Assembly (NCBI RefSeq): GCF_003351765.1
Contig: NZ_CP031229.1
Span: forward strand, 2,232,001-2,296,000
Reading direction: 5' to 3'
Origin: Ornithinimicrobium avium
GTDB taxonomy: Bacteria > Actinomycetota > Actinomycetes > Actinomycetales > Dermatophilaceae
Length of the DNA: 64,000 bases
How positions within the stretch are numbered: the first letter of the stretch is position 1; every line of letters begins with the position of its first letter. Below, piece after piece: positions 8,660 through 16,441 of the stretch. Both the position numbers and the translations under genes were made by a program. Under the pieces are notes generated by a model that did no database searches, had not been told where the DNA came from, and saw only the letters and a program-made list of their open reading frames with translations.

Positions 8660-9183
8660 CGCGGCCGTCCCCGTGGCGGTGGCTCCAGGACCGCTCGAGG
8701 CCGGCTCGGTCCATGATCGCCCGCGTGCGGGTGGGTGGTCGCCAGGTGACGTCGTGACACGGCGGTCGCCCTGACGACCGGCGTGACACGACAACCCATC
8801 GAGCCTGGTGACCCGGCCCCGCTGCTACGGCGCGGACGCCTCCGCCTGCTCCGGGTCGGCCGGCTCGGGGGTGTGGCCAGCTTGAGCCCGACCACGCAGC
8901 CGATGATGCCAGCGAGCAGCAGGCCCTTGACGAGCGTGAGCGGCTCGGCGCCGGTGAGCGCCGCCCAGGCGACGGTGAGCACGGCGCCGGTGCCGGTCCA
9001 CACGGCGTACGCGGTGCCGGTGGGGATCGTGCGCATGACCCGGCCCAGGCCGACGAGGCTGACCACGGAGAAGACGACGAAGACCACGGTCGGGACCGGG
9101 CGGCTCAGGCCGTCCGAGGCACCCAGCGCCGTCGCCCAGACCGCCTCGAACACCGCGCTGACCAGCAGGACCGCCCACGCCAT
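8644..9183 (-). CDS. SMR family transporter, second of pair (probable frameshift near the 3' end)
   Basis: The first 107 or so residues are a complete small-multidrug-resistance/Gdx protein with four membrane helices: the essential Glu13 sits in FEAVWA, and PTGTAYAVWTGTG matches the SugE/Gdx subgroup that exports guanidinium. The reading frame does not stop where the family does but runs on for some 70 Arg/Pro-rich residues to 8644, into the region that should be the promoter of the ABC operon. One extra C in the five-C run at 8867-8871 (minus strand) would instead give an acidic tail ending at 8825. A sequencing error, a real frameshift or slippage are all possible. It starts two bases after its partner gene. 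Confidence 0.75.
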   Translation of the reverse strand: MAWAVLLVSAVFEAVWATALGASDGLSRPVPTVVFVVFSVVSLVGLGRVMRTIPTGTAYAVWTGTGAVLTVAWAALTGAEPLTLVKGLLLAGIIGCVVGLKLATPPSRPTRSRRRRPRRSSGAGSPGSMGCRVTPVVRATAVSRRHLATTHPHAGDHGPSRPRAVLEPPPRGRPRHTRV

Positions 9184-9185
9184 CG

Positions 9186-9500
9186 TCAGGACACCACCCT
9201 GAGGCCGACGACGCAGGAGATGATCCCCAGCAGGAGCAGGATCCGCACGAGCGTGGCCGGCTCGGTGCCGCGGGCCATGGCCCAGACGACGGTGAGGCTG
9301 GCGCCGGTCGCGGTCCAGACGGCGTAGGCGGTGCCGGTGGGGATGGTCTGCATCGCCACCGCCAGACCCCACACGGACAGCACCGTGGTGAGCAGGAAGA
9401 GGAGGGTGGGGCGCAGCCGGCGCAGCCCGTGGGAGGCGCCGAGCGCGGTGGCCCAGACGGCCTCCAGGACGCCGGAACCGATGAGCAGGGCCCAGTCCAT
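9186..9500 (-). CDS. SMR family transporter, first of pair (Gdx/SugE-like)
   Basis: A 104-residue protein with four hydrophobic helices, the essential Glu13 in LEAVWATALG, and PTGTAYAVWTATG in helix 3, placing it in the SugE/Gdx branch of the SMR family. Paired SMR genes usually form heterodimeric antiporters with opposite topologies. The ATG at 9500 has AGGAG six bases upstream. A guanidine-III riboswitch lies 39 bases before the start, which strongly suggests that the pair exports guanidinium. Confidence 0.9.
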   Translation of the reverse strand: MDWALLIGSGVLEAVWATALGASHGLRRLRPTLLFLLTTVLSVWGLAVAMQTIPTGTAYAVWTATGASLTVVWAMARGTEPATLVRILLLLGIISCVVGLRVVS

Positions 9501-9538
9501 GGGTGTCTCCTGAGCGGGTCGAGATGGTCAACGAGAGC

Positions 9539-9580
9539 TGGCCAGTCGTGTCCTCACCGGGTACTGATCCGTCGTCCGGG
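9539..9580 (-). promoter_or_regulatory. Guanidine-III (ykkC-III / mini-ykkC-III) riboswitch
   Basis: On the minus strand the segment reads CCGGACGA, a 9-base variable part, then GTACCCGGT, AGGACA and GAC in the same order and spacing as the guanidine-III consensus. The two CCGG blocks can pair with each other. GATCAGT pairs with ACTGGCC with one mismatch and one wobble, where the Thermobifida example as I recall it has GCGCCGU with ACGGCGC; this is covariation supporting the same pseudoknot. It stands 39 bases before the SMR gene pair. This class senses guanidinium and normally raises expression of guanidinium exporters. Confidence 0.9.
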
Positions 9581-9588
9581 GCGGGTCC

Positions 9589-10254
9589 TCAGGCGGAGGG
9601 CGCCGCCTCCAGGGTAGCAACGCGCGCACCCTCGTCCGCCCCGCGGAGGAGGGACACGGCCGCGAGCGCGAAGGGCGCCAGCAGGACCAGGTTGCCCAGC
9701 CCCAGGAGCGGGCCGGCACCGTCGGACATCGCGGTGACGACCACCCAGGCGGGGAGGCACGCGAAGGCCCACCAGGGGATCACCCGGGCGCGCGCCAGGC
9801 CGACGCCGAGCAGGAGCACGCCGAGCAGCATGCCGCCGATCATCAGGACGAGGGCCGCGTCCTCCATCCGGGTCCCCCCGCTCCCCGAGAGCACCTGCTG
9901 CGCCGCCGCCGGGTCGCCGAGCCCCGACGCGATCGCGCCGTCCTCGACGTAGATCGCGTGGTGCATCGCCAGACCGACGCCGCCGAGGACGGCGACGGTC
10001 CCGGCGCCGAGCGCCCAGCGCGGCGCGGCCGGGCGGAGCGCGGACGCGAGTCCGACCATGGCCGCGACCCACACCGGCGCGGTGAGCAGCACCAGCCAGC
10101 CGAACACCTCCCACGTCCCGCGGTGGTCGGCGATCGAGGCCAGCATCGAGGCGTCGGTGGCGTGGCCGTGCTCGACGGTCAGCCGGGTCACCTCCTGGGC
10201 GGTGAAGAGGACGGGTGCGGCGATCATCGTCGCCGCCAGCAGCCTGCTGCTCAT
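9589..10254 (-). CDS. Hypothetical membrane protein, six or so helices
   Basis: A 221-residue integral membrane protein with hydrophobic segments at about 6-24, 46-68, 80-100, 133-154, 160-178 and 183-203. It resembles uncharacterised actinobacterial proteins of the DUF4386-like type in layout, but I do not recognise a function. The ATG at 10254 is preceded by GGAGGAG at a suitable distance; the longer frame upstream lacks a ribosome site. It is divergent from a sensor kinase gene and could be its target, but nothing in the sequence proves that. Its stop lies nine bases before the guanidine riboswitch. Confidence 0.65.
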   Translation of the reverse strand: MSSRLLAATMIAAPVLFTAQEVTRLTVEHGHATDASMLASIADHRGTWEVFGWLVLLTAPVWVAAMVGLASALRPAAPRWALGAGTVAVLGGVGLAMHHAIYVEDGAIASGLGDPAAAQQVLSGSGGTRMEDAALVLMIGGMLLGVLLLGVGLARARVIPWWAFACLPAWVVVTAMSDGAGPLLGLGNLVLLAPFALAAVSLLRGADEGARVATLEAAPSA

Positions 10255-10401
10255 GATGTTTCTCCTCCGTGCTGGTGGTGGTGCCGGGCGCCGGTCGTGG
10301 TGCCGACATCTCAGGCTGGCGCGCCCGGGCCTCGTCCCGCGTCCACCCGGCGGACCCGGGACGTCCGTCCACGGATGGACCCGCGCGACCGTCGGCGGCG
10401 G

Positions 10402-10407
10402 TAGCGT
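10402..10407 (+). promoter_or_regulatory. Leaderless -10 box, sensor kinase
   Basis: TAGCGT lies seven bases before the GTG at 10415 and no Shine-Dalgarno sequence is present, so transcription probably starts at the start codon. Confidence 0.5.
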
Positions 10408-10414
10408 TCCGGGT

Positions 10415-11545
10415 GTGCGGGCGAGCCTGCTCCGCCCGGCGCCGCTGGGCACGGACATCGCGCTGGCTGCCGCGATCGCGGCAGGGTCGGTCCTCTCGCT
10501 GCGGTCGCAGGGGCAGGGCTGGGGGGTCGTCGCCCTCCAGGTGAGCGCCGCCCTCTCGCTGGGCGCCCGCCGCCTCAACCCGCTCGTGCCTGCCGTCGTC
10601 GTCCTGGCCTGCACCGCCGTGCAGACGCTCGTGCTGGGCAGCAGCCCGGACGACGTGTTCTACCTGGCGATCTGGCTGGTCGGCGTCTTCGCCTGCGGGG
10701 CCTACCTGCCGCTCGGCCAGGCCCTCCTCGGCCTCGCCCTGTGGGGCGTCACCCTGCTGGCCGGCGTGCAGGGCGGGGTGCACGCGGGCGACGCCTTCTT
10801 CATGGGCATCCTCACCGTCGGGGGCTTCGTCCCCGGCGTGCTGAGCCGGCGGGCCGAGACCTCGCGGGAGGAGGCGGTCCTGCTGGCGCGGCGCCGCGAG
10901 CTCGACACCGCCGGGGCGGTCGCCGCCGAGCGCGCCGGGCTGGCCCGCGAGCTGCACGACGTCGTCGCCCACGCGATCGGCGTCATGGTGGTCCACGCGG
11001 GCGTCGCCGAGGCCAACCTCGGGCGCGACACCGACCGCGCCCGGCAGGCGCTGGTCACCGTGCAGACTTCCGGCGACGAGGCGGTGCAGCAGCTGCGCCG
11101 GCTGCTCCACCTGCTGCGCGACGGCGACGAGGCGGCGGGCGGCGGTGACGCGGCGGTCGCCCCGCTCCCCTCGCTCGAGCAGCTCGACGTGCTCGTCGAC
11201 CGCGTCCGCCGGGCCGGCCACGAGGTGCGCGTCGAGCGCACCGGCGGCGCGGCGGTGCCGCCCGCGGTGAGCCTGACCGCATACCGGATCGTCCAGGAGT
11301 CGCTGACCAACGTGATGAAGCACGCTCCCGGCGCGGCGGTCGACCTGGCCGTGCGCCGCACCCGGCCGGCGCTGGAGATCTCGGTCGTCAACGACCTCCC
11401 GGCCGGCGCGGTGCGCGGCGACGGCGGGTTCGGGCAGCTGGGGCTGGCCGAGCGGGTCGCGGTCTTCGACGGCACCTTCTCCGCAGGAGAGCAGGACGGC
11501 AGGTATGTCGTGCACGCCCGCCTCCCCCTCGGGGGCCCGGCATGA
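10415..11545 (+). CDS. Sensor histidine kinase, NarL-partner type (HisKA_3)
   Basis: A 376-residue sensor with five or so N-terminal membrane segments (about 12-135), no large extracellular loop, then a dimerisation domain with the phosphorylated His181 in ARELHDVVAH and a HATPase_c domain (N-box TAYRIVQESLTNVMKHA, G-box region GFGQLGLAERV). This is the DesK/LiaS-like layout of kinases that sense membrane stress or small hydrophobic signals. The GTG at 10415 is chosen because a TAGCGT box stands seven bases upstream. It overlaps the next gene by four bases (ATGA), so kinase and regulator are made together. Confidence 0.88.
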   Translation: MRASLLRPAPLGTDIALAAAIAAGSVLSLRSQGQGWGVVALQVSAALSLGARRLNPLVPAVVVLACTAVQTLVLGSSPDDVFYLAIWLVGVFACGAYLPLGQALLGLALWGVTLLAGVQGGVHAGDAFFMGILTVGGFVPGVLSRRAETSREEAVLLARRRELDTAGAVAAERAGLARELHDVVAHAIGVMVVHAGVAEANLGRDTDRARQALVTVQTSGDEAVQQLRRLLHLLRDGDEAAGGGDAAVAPLPSLEQLDVLVDRVRRAGHEVRVERTGGAAVPPAVSLTAYRIVQESLTNVMKHAPGAAVDLAVRRTRPALEISVVNDLPAGAVRGDGGFGQLGLAERVAVFDGTFSAGEQDGRYVVHARLPLGGPA

Positions 11546-12183
11546 TCCGGGTGCTCCTCGCCGACGACGAGGCGCTCTTCCGCGGCGGGCTGCGGATGCT
11601 GCTCGAGGCGCAGGACGACCTCGAGGTCGTGGCCGAGGTGACCGACGGCGCGCAGGCGGTGGCCCGCACCCTGGAGCTGGTGCCCGACGTGGTGCTCATG
11701 GACCTGCAGATGCCGGTGCTGGACGGCCTGTCGGCGCTGGCCGAGCTGGCCCGCCGCGGCAGCCCGGCCAAGGTGCTGGTGCTGACGACCTTCGACCTGG
11801 ACCGCAACCTCTACGAGGCGCTGCGGGCGGGGGCGGCCGGCTTCTTCCTCAAGAGCGCCCGGCCGGCGCGGCTGGTGGAGGCGGTGCGGGCGGTCGCCGA
11901 CGGCGACGAGCTGCTCGACCCGGCCCTGACGCACCGGCTGCTGGCCAGGTGGATGGAGCAGGCGCCGGCGGCCGACCAGGCCCGCCTGGCGCACGTCACC
12001 GAGCGGGAGCGGGAGGTCCTGGCCCTCGTCGGCCGGGGGCTGACCAACAAGGAGATCGCGGGGCAGCTGTTCGTCGCGGAGTCCACCGTCAAGACGCACG
12101 TGGTGCGGCTGCTCACCAAGACGCGCAGCCGGGACCGCGTCCAGCTGGTCATCCTGGCCCACGACCTGGGGCTGCGGACCTGA
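11542..12183 (+). CDS. Response regulator, NarL/FixJ family
   Basis: A 213-residue protein with a receiver domain (acidic pair D8-D9, phospho-acceptor D54 in VVLMDLQMP, Thr/Lys switch residues in LTTFD and FFLKSA) and a C-terminal LuxR-type helix-turn-helix (TEREREVLALVGRGLTNKEIA onward). It is the cognate partner of the preceding kinase, with which it overlaps by four bases. It ends 11 bases from another response regulator gene on the opposite strand. Confidence 0.92.
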   Translation: MIRVLLADDEALFRGGLRMLLEAQDDLEVVAEVTDGAQAVARTLELVPDVVLMDLQMPVLDGLSALAELARRGSPAKVLVLTTFDLDRNLYEALRAGAAGFFLKSARPARLVEAVRAVADGDELLDPALTHRLLARWMEQAPAADQARLAHVTEREREVLALVGRGLTNKEIAGQLFVAESTVKTHVVRLLTKTRSRDRVQLVILAHDLGLRT

Positions 12184-12194
12184 CGGGGACCTCC

Positions 12195-12920
12195 CTACTC
12201 CGGCCGCCCCGCCAGCCCCGTCTCGTAGGCGGTGATCACCATCTGCACCCGGTCGCGCAGCCCGAGCTTGTGCAGCACCCGGCCGATGTGGGTCTTGACC
12301 GTGGCCTCGGCGAGGAAGAGCTCGGCGGCGATCTCGGTGTTGCTCAGGCCGCGGCCGACCGCCTCGAGGACCTCGCGCTCACGGTCGGTGAGCGGGTCGA
12401 GCCGGGCGGCGGCGGCGCGGCGCTCGGCGGCCCGCTCCCGCTCGCGCTCGGCGTCGGGCAGCTGCGGCACGAAGCGCTCCAGCATGCGCCGGGTCGTCGA
12501 GGGCGCCATCGCCGCGTCGCCGGCGTGCACCGCGCGGATCGCCGAGAGCAGCTCCGCGGGACCGGCGTCCTTGAGCAGGAAGCCGGAGGCGCCGGCGCGC
12601 AGCGCGGCGAAGACGTACTCGTCCAGGTCGAAGGTGGTCAGCACCAGCACCCTGGCACCGCCGTCCCGCTCCCCCTCGGCCTGCACCAGCCGGCGGGTCG
12701 CCTCGACCCCGTCCATGCGCGGCATCCGGATGTCCATCAGCACCACGTCGGGCCGGGTGGCCGCGACCGCGTCGAGGGCGGCCAGGCCGTCGCCGGCCTC
12801 GCCGACCACGGTCATGTCCTCCTGGGCGTCCAGGACCATCCGGAAGCCGGCGCGCACCAGCTCCTGGTCGTCCACGAGGAACAGCCGGATGGGCGCCTCG
12901 CCCGGCAGACCTGCGCTCAT
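12195..12920 (-). CDS. Response regulator, NarL/FixJ family
   Basis: A 241-residue regulator with receiver D63 (VVLMDIRMP) and a LuxR-type helix-turn-helix at the C-terminus (LTDREREVLEAVGRGLSNTEIA onward). A charged linker rich in Glu/Arg (about 160-178, ERERERAAERRAAAARL) separates the domains and may form a helix. The start ATG at 12920 overlaps the stop of its kinase gene (ATGA). It is homologous to the regulator at 11542 but clearly diverged. Confidence 0.92.
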   Translation of the reverse strand: MSAGLPGEAPIRLFLVDDQELVRAGFRMVLDAQEDMTVVGEAGDGLAALDAVAATRPDVVLMDIRMPRMDGVEATRRLVQAEGERDGGARVLVLTTFDLDEYVFAALRAGASGFLLKDAGPAELLSAIRAVHAGDAAMAPSTTRRMLERFVPQLPDAERERERAAERRAAAARLDPLTDREREVLEAVGRGLSNTEIAAELFLAEATVKTHIGRVLHKLGLRDRVQMVITAYETGLAGRPE

Positions 12921-14170
12921 CGCTCTCCTCCCGCGGCCGGCCTCGCGCCCGCCCCGCTCGCGTCGTCGTCCACCGGGATCGTCGCCACGACCTCCCAGCC
13001 GCCCCGGGCCCGGGGTCCGGCGTGCACGCTGCCGCCGAGCACCTCGGCCCGCTCGGCCATCCCGAGCACGCCGTTCCCCTCGCCGTCGGCGTCGGGCGGC
13101 GCGCCCGTCCCGTCGTCGGTGACCCGCACGAGCAGCACCGCGGGGGTGCGCATCACGTCGACGTCGACGTGCGCCTGCGGGCCGGCGTGCTTGAGCACGT
13201 TGGTCAGCGACTCCTGCACCACCCGGTAGGCGGCCAGGTCGACCTCGCGCGGCAGGTCCTCGGTGCGGCCCCGCACGACGACGTCGACCGCCACCCCGGA
13301 GTCGCGCACCCGCTGGACCAGGTCGTCGAGGTAGGCCAGTCCCTGCAGCGGCGAGAACTCGGCCCCCGCGTCCTCGTCGCGCAGCACCCCGACCAGCCGC
13401 CGGGTGTCGGCCAGCGAGTCGCGCGCGGTCTGCGCCAGGGTGTCCAGGGTCTGCGCCGCACGCTCCAGCGCCGCCCGGTCCGGCCCGATGGCGGGCGGTG
13501 CGTCGAGCGCCTGACGGGCTGCATACAGGGCCCCGTCGGCCTGGACCACGACGACCGCGAGGCTGTGCGCGACGACGTCGTGCATCTCGCGGGCGATCGA
13601 GGCGCGCTCGCCCTGGGCCACGAGCCGGGTGCGCTGCGCGGTGTCGCGGGCCAGCGCCCGGTGCTGCGCCTGGAGGCGGGAGAGGACCTCCTTGCGCCGC
13701 CGGACGACGTCGCCGAGCACCCACGCCGCGCCGACGAAGGTCGCCATGAAGAACATCTGGACGCTCGCGGCGGCCAGCTGCTGCGCGAGCTCCGGGCCGC
13801 CGAACGACCAGGCGAGCCCGGCGAGCACGGCACCGACGAGCCCCAGCGCGAGCCCCAGCCTGGAGGTGCGGCGGTCGCCGAAGGCCGCCGCGCTGTAGAC
13901 CGCGACCGGCACGGCGACGTTGGCGGGGATCGGCTCGTCGAGAAGGGCCAGCTGGACCAGGCAGCCGAGGGCCACCAGCAGCGCGGCGGTCAGGGGGCGG
14001 CGGCGCCGCACGAACAGCGGCAGGACCTGGACCAGCCCAAGGAGGGTCGCCCCGCCGCCGAGGACCACGCCGGTGAGCAGCACCCACGCCGCCAGGGCAC
14101 CGACGAGCGCCACGTCGGGCGCCCAGGGGTGGCGCCGGAGTTCACCGATCGTCTCGCGCAGCTCGTCCAT
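12917..14170 (-). CDS. Sensor histidine kinase, NarL-partner type (HisKA_3)
   Basis: A 417-residue kinase with about five membrane helices in residues 20-155, a short coiled-coil-like segment, phospho-acceptor His197 in AREMHDVVAHS, and a HATPase_c domain (AYRVVQESLTNVLKHAG, then GNGVLGMAERAEVLGG). Its C-terminus is a disordered Ala/Gly-rich tail. The ATG at 14170 is preceded by TAGGCT eight bases upstream and no ribosome site, suggesting a leaderless transcript. It is the cognate sensor for the regulator that follows it. Confidence 0.9.
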   Translation of the reverse strand: MDELRETIGELRRHPWAPDVALVGALAAWVLLTGVVLGGGATLLGLVQVLPLFVRRRRPLTAALLVALGCLVQLALLDEPIPANVAVPVAVYSAAAFGDRRTSRLGLALGLVGAVLAGLAWSFGGPELAQQLAAASVQMFFMATFVGAAWVLGDVVRRRKEVLSRLQAQHRALARDTAQRTRLVAQGERASIAREMHDVVAHSLAVVVVQADGALYAARQALDAPPAIGPDRAALERAAQTLDTLAQTARDSLADTRRLVGVLRDEDAGAEFSPLQGLAYLDDLVQRVRDSGVAVDVVVRGRTEDLPREVDLAAYRVVQESLTNVLKHAGPQAHVDVDVMRTPAVLLVRVTDDGTGAPPDADGEGNGVLGMAERAEVLGGSVHAGPRARGGWEVVATIPVDDDASGAGARPAAGGER

Positions 14171-14178
14171 CACCGGCG

Positions 14179-14184
14179 AGCCTA
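14179..14184 (-). promoter_or_regulatory. Leaderless -10 box, second sensor kinase
   Basis: TAGGCT on the minus strand, eight bases before the ATG at 14170. Confidence 0.4.
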
Positions 14185-14207
14185 CGGTCGGGTCGGTCGG
14201 GCGGCGT

Positions 14208-14226
14208 CGGACCGTGGTCTGGTCCG
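14208..14226. promoter_or_regulatory. Inverted repeat CGGACC-N7-GGTCCG
   Basis: Six-base perfect arms 38 bases upstream of the kinase start, where a response regulator or repressor could bind. Short arms in a GC-rich region arise by chance, so this is weak. Confidence 0.25.
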
Positions 14227-14315
14227 GGGTGCGACCGGGGTATGACGTGAGGACCGGGGGCAGGACGCGTCGGGCCCGCGGAATGCGCGCGCTCCCGGGC
14301 GCGCTTGCACGGGGT

Positions 14316-15335
14316 ATGAAGCGCATCGGCTTTCTCTCCTTCGGCCACTGGACGCCGCACCCGCAGTCCGCGACGCGGTCGGCCTCCGACACGCTGCTCC
14401 AGTCGATCGACCTGGCGGTCGCCGCGGAGGAGGTCGGTGCGGACGGGGCGTACTTCCGCGTCCACCACTTCGCCCAGCAGCTGGCCTCGCCCTTCCCGCT
14501 GCTGGCGGCCGTCGGCGCGCGGACCAGCCGGATCGAGATCGGCACGGGCGTGATCGACATGCGCTACGAGAACCCGCTCTACATGGCCGAGGACGCCGGC
14601 GCCGCCGACCTCATCTCCGGCGGCCGCCTGCAGCTGGGGATCAGCCGCGGCAGCCCCGAGCAGGTCGTCGAGGGCTACCGGTACTTCGACCACCACCCCC
14701 GCGAGGGCGAGAGCGACGCGGACATGGCGCGGCGGCATACCGCCCGGTTCCTGGAGGTGCTCTCCGGCGAGGGGTTCGCCCGCCCCAGCCCGCGGCCGAT
14801 GTTCCCCAACCCGCCCGGGCTGCTGCGGGTGGAGCCGCACTCCGAGGGGCTGCGCGAGCGGATCTGGTGGGGCGCCGGCTCGCGCGCGACCGCCGAGTGG
14901 GCGGCCGGGCAGGGGATGAACCTGATGAGCTCGACGCTGCTCACCGAGGACGCGGGCGTGCCCTTCCACGTGCTGCAGGCCGAGCAGATCCGCCGCTTCC
15001 GCGCGGCGTGGCAGGAGGCCGGGCACGGCTTCGAGCCGCGCACGTCGGTGAGCCGCAGCATCTTCCCGCTGGTCTCGGCGCAGGACCACCGCTACTTCGG
15101 GCTCGAGCAGCGCAGCAGCGACCAGGTCGGGATGCTGGAGGGGGGCCGGGCGATCTTCGGCAAGACCTACGCCGCCGAGCCCGACGAGCTGGTCCGCCAG
15201 CTCCAGCAGGACGAGGCGGTCGCGGAGGCGGACACGCTGCTGCTGACCGTGCCGAACCAGCTCGGCGTCGACTACAACGCGCACGTGCTCCGCTCGGTGG
15301 TGCAGGACGTGGCGCCGGCGCTCGGCTGGCGCTGA
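14316..15335 (+). CDS. Luciferase-like flavin monooxygenase (LLM class)
   Basis: A 339-residue enzyme of the bacterial luciferase-like TIM-barrel family, which uses reduced FMN (or F420) and oxygen. The N-terminus KRIGFLSFGHW is the first beta strand, GAYFRVHHFAQQLASPFPLLAAVGARTSRIEIGTGV carries the typical substrate/flavin region, and GGRLQLGISRGSPEQ (about 109-123) is the phosphate-binding loop. Proteins of this type are often annotated as alkanal monooxygenase-like. The start ATG at 14316 is taken because the family begins directly there. Its substrate is unknown. It converges on an aldo/keto reductase gene across a region with a direct repeat and hairpin. Confidence 0.85.
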   Translation: MKRIGFLSFGHWTPHPQSATRSASDTLLQSIDLAVAAEEVGADGAYFRVHHFAQQLASPFPLLAAVGARTSRIEIGTGVIDMRYENPLYMAEDAGAADLISGGRLQLGISRGSPEQVVEGYRYFDHHPREGESDADMARRHTARFLEVLSGEGFARPSPRPMFPNPPGLLRVEPHSEGLRERIWWGAGSRATAEWAAGQGMNLMSSTLLTEDAGVPFHVLQAEQIRRFRAAWQEAGHGFEPRTSVSRSIFPLVSAQDHRYFGLEQRSSDQVGMLEGGRAIFGKTYAAEPDELVRQLQQDEAVAEADTLLLTVPNQLGVDYNAHVLRSVVQDVAPALGWR

Positions 15336-15367
15336 GCGCGCCCGGCGTCTGGGCCGGCGACCGGCTC

Positions 15368-15448
15368 GACCGGGGCGAGTGCCCCGGTTCGGTCGGCCCT
15401 GGGCGACCGGCACCGACCGGACCGGGGCGAGTGCACGGGTTCGGTCGG
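15368..15448. repeat. 29-bp direct repeat, two copies, one forming a hairpin
   Basis: Copies at 15368-15396 and 15420-15448 differ at two positions. In the first copy CCGGGGC-GAGT-GCCCCGG forms a 7-bp perfect stem with a 4-base loop, likely a two-way terminator between convergent genes; the second copy has lost the perfect stem. Duplication of a terminator hairpin is the simplest reading. Confidence 0.6.
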
Positions 15449-15462
15449 GGCGCCGGACACCT

Positions 15463-16338
15463 TCAGGTGAACTGCGCCTCGATCCGCCCGACCTCCTCGT
15501 CGGTGAGGCGCAGGTCGGCCGCCAGGGCGGAGTCGCTGATCGACTCCGGCCGCGTGGAGCCGGGGATCGGGACGACGTGCTCCCCGAGCGCCAGCTCCCA
15601 GGCCAGCACCACCTGCTGCGGGCTCACGTCCCGCTCGGCGCCGATCTGGGCGAAGACGGGGAAGCTGCTGGCCACCAGCCCGACCCGGCCCTCCCCGCCG
15701 AGCGGGCTGTAGGGCAGGAAGGCCACGCCCAGCCGCCCGCACAGCTCCAGCTCGTCCCGGCTGCTGCGGAAGCGGGGCGAGAACTGGTTCTGCACGCTGG
15801 CCAGGCCGCCGGGGCCGAGGATGTCCGTCGCCAGCGCGATCTGCTCGGTGTTGACGTTGGACAGCCCGACCGCACGCACCAGCCCCTCGTCCCGGAAGCG
15901 CCCCAGGTCCTCCACGACGTCGGCGAACGCGCGCCTCAGGTCCGGCCGGTGCCACTGGTAGAGGTCGAGCACGTCGCGGTCCAGCGCGCGCAGCGAGGCC
16001 TCGACCCGGCTGCGCAGGTAGTCCGCCGACCCGTCCCGGTCCCACGTCTCTCCCGGCCCGCGGGTGATGCCGCCCTTGGTGGCGACCACGACCCGGTCGG
16101 TGCTGCCGTGGTAGGTCCGCAGCGCCTCGGCCACCAGCTCCTCGTTGTGCCCCATCGAGTCCCACGTCGGCGCATAGACGTCGGCGGTGTCGATCAGCGT
16201 GATCCCCGCCTCCAGCGCGGCGTGCACCGTCGACAGCGACCGGTCGCGGTCTGGGACCGAGCCGTAGGCGAGGGAGAGCGGCATACCCCCGAGCCCGATC
16301 GCGGAGACGGAGAACGGCCCGAGGGTGCGCGTCTGCAT
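15463..16338 (-). CDS. Aldo/keto reductase
   Basis: A 291-residue NADPH-dependent (beta/alpha)8 reductase. The catalytic tetrad residues can be placed at Asp in LIDTADVYAP (near 50), Tyr55, Lys in VVATKGG (near 88) and His in YQWHRPD (near 129); IPGSTRPE near the C-terminus binds the cofactor phosphate. It resembles the YajO/AKR11-12 type of bacterial oxidoreductases, and the physiological substrate is not predictable. The ATG at 16338 has TACCCT seven bases upstream and no ribosome site, consistent with leaderless expression. Confidence 0.88.
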   Translation of the reverse strand: MQTRTLGPFSVSAIGLGGMPLSLAYGSVPDRDRSLSTVHAALEAGITLIDTADVYAPTWDSMGHNEELVAEALRTYHGSTDRVVVATKGGITRGPGETWDRDGSADYLRSRVEASLRALDRDVLDLYQWHRPDLRRAFADVVEDLGRFRDEGLVRAVGLSNVNTEQIALATDILGPGGLASVQNQFSPRFRSSRDELELCGRLGVAFLPYSPLGGEGRVGLVASSFPVFAQIGAERDVSPQQVVLAWELALGEHVVPIPGSTRPESISDSALAADLRLTDEEVGRIEAQFT

Positions 16339-16345
16339 AGCACTC

Positions 16346-16351
16346 AGGGTA
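16346..16351 (-). promoter_or_regulatory. Leaderless -10 box, aldo/keto reductase
   Basis: TACCCT, minus strand, seven bases before the ATG at 16338. It is part of a GGCATACC motif. Confidence 0.5.
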
Positions 16352-16395
16352 TGCCGCGCGCCCGCGCCCCGGGCGGACTCCCCCACGGCGTCCCG

Positions 16396-16421
16396 CACGC
16401 TCGTAGAGTGACACGAGCGTG
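16396..16421 (+). promoter_or_regulatory. Operator candidate: 9-bp inverted repeat over the -10 box of an ABC exporter operon
   Basis: CACGCTCGT (16396-16404) and ACGAGCGTG (16413-16421) are perfect arms with an 8-base spacer. A TAGAGT -10-like box (16404-16409) lies inside, about 32 bases before the ABC start. A TetR- or GntR-type repressor bound here would block transcription. No regulator gene is adjacent. Confidence 0.55.
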
Positions 16422-16441
16422 GACGACGGGAAGGACCGGCG

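Noticed and set aside
8573..8794. 73-codon minus-strand frame in the gap before the ABC operon
   Set aside because: No ribosome site, no recognisable domain, and it runs over the palindrome and probable promoter.
10363..10380. Inverted repeat GTCCGTCC/GGATGGAC upstream of the sensor kinase
   Set aside because: The arms have a mismatch and almost no spacer, and similar short repeats are frequent at this GC content.
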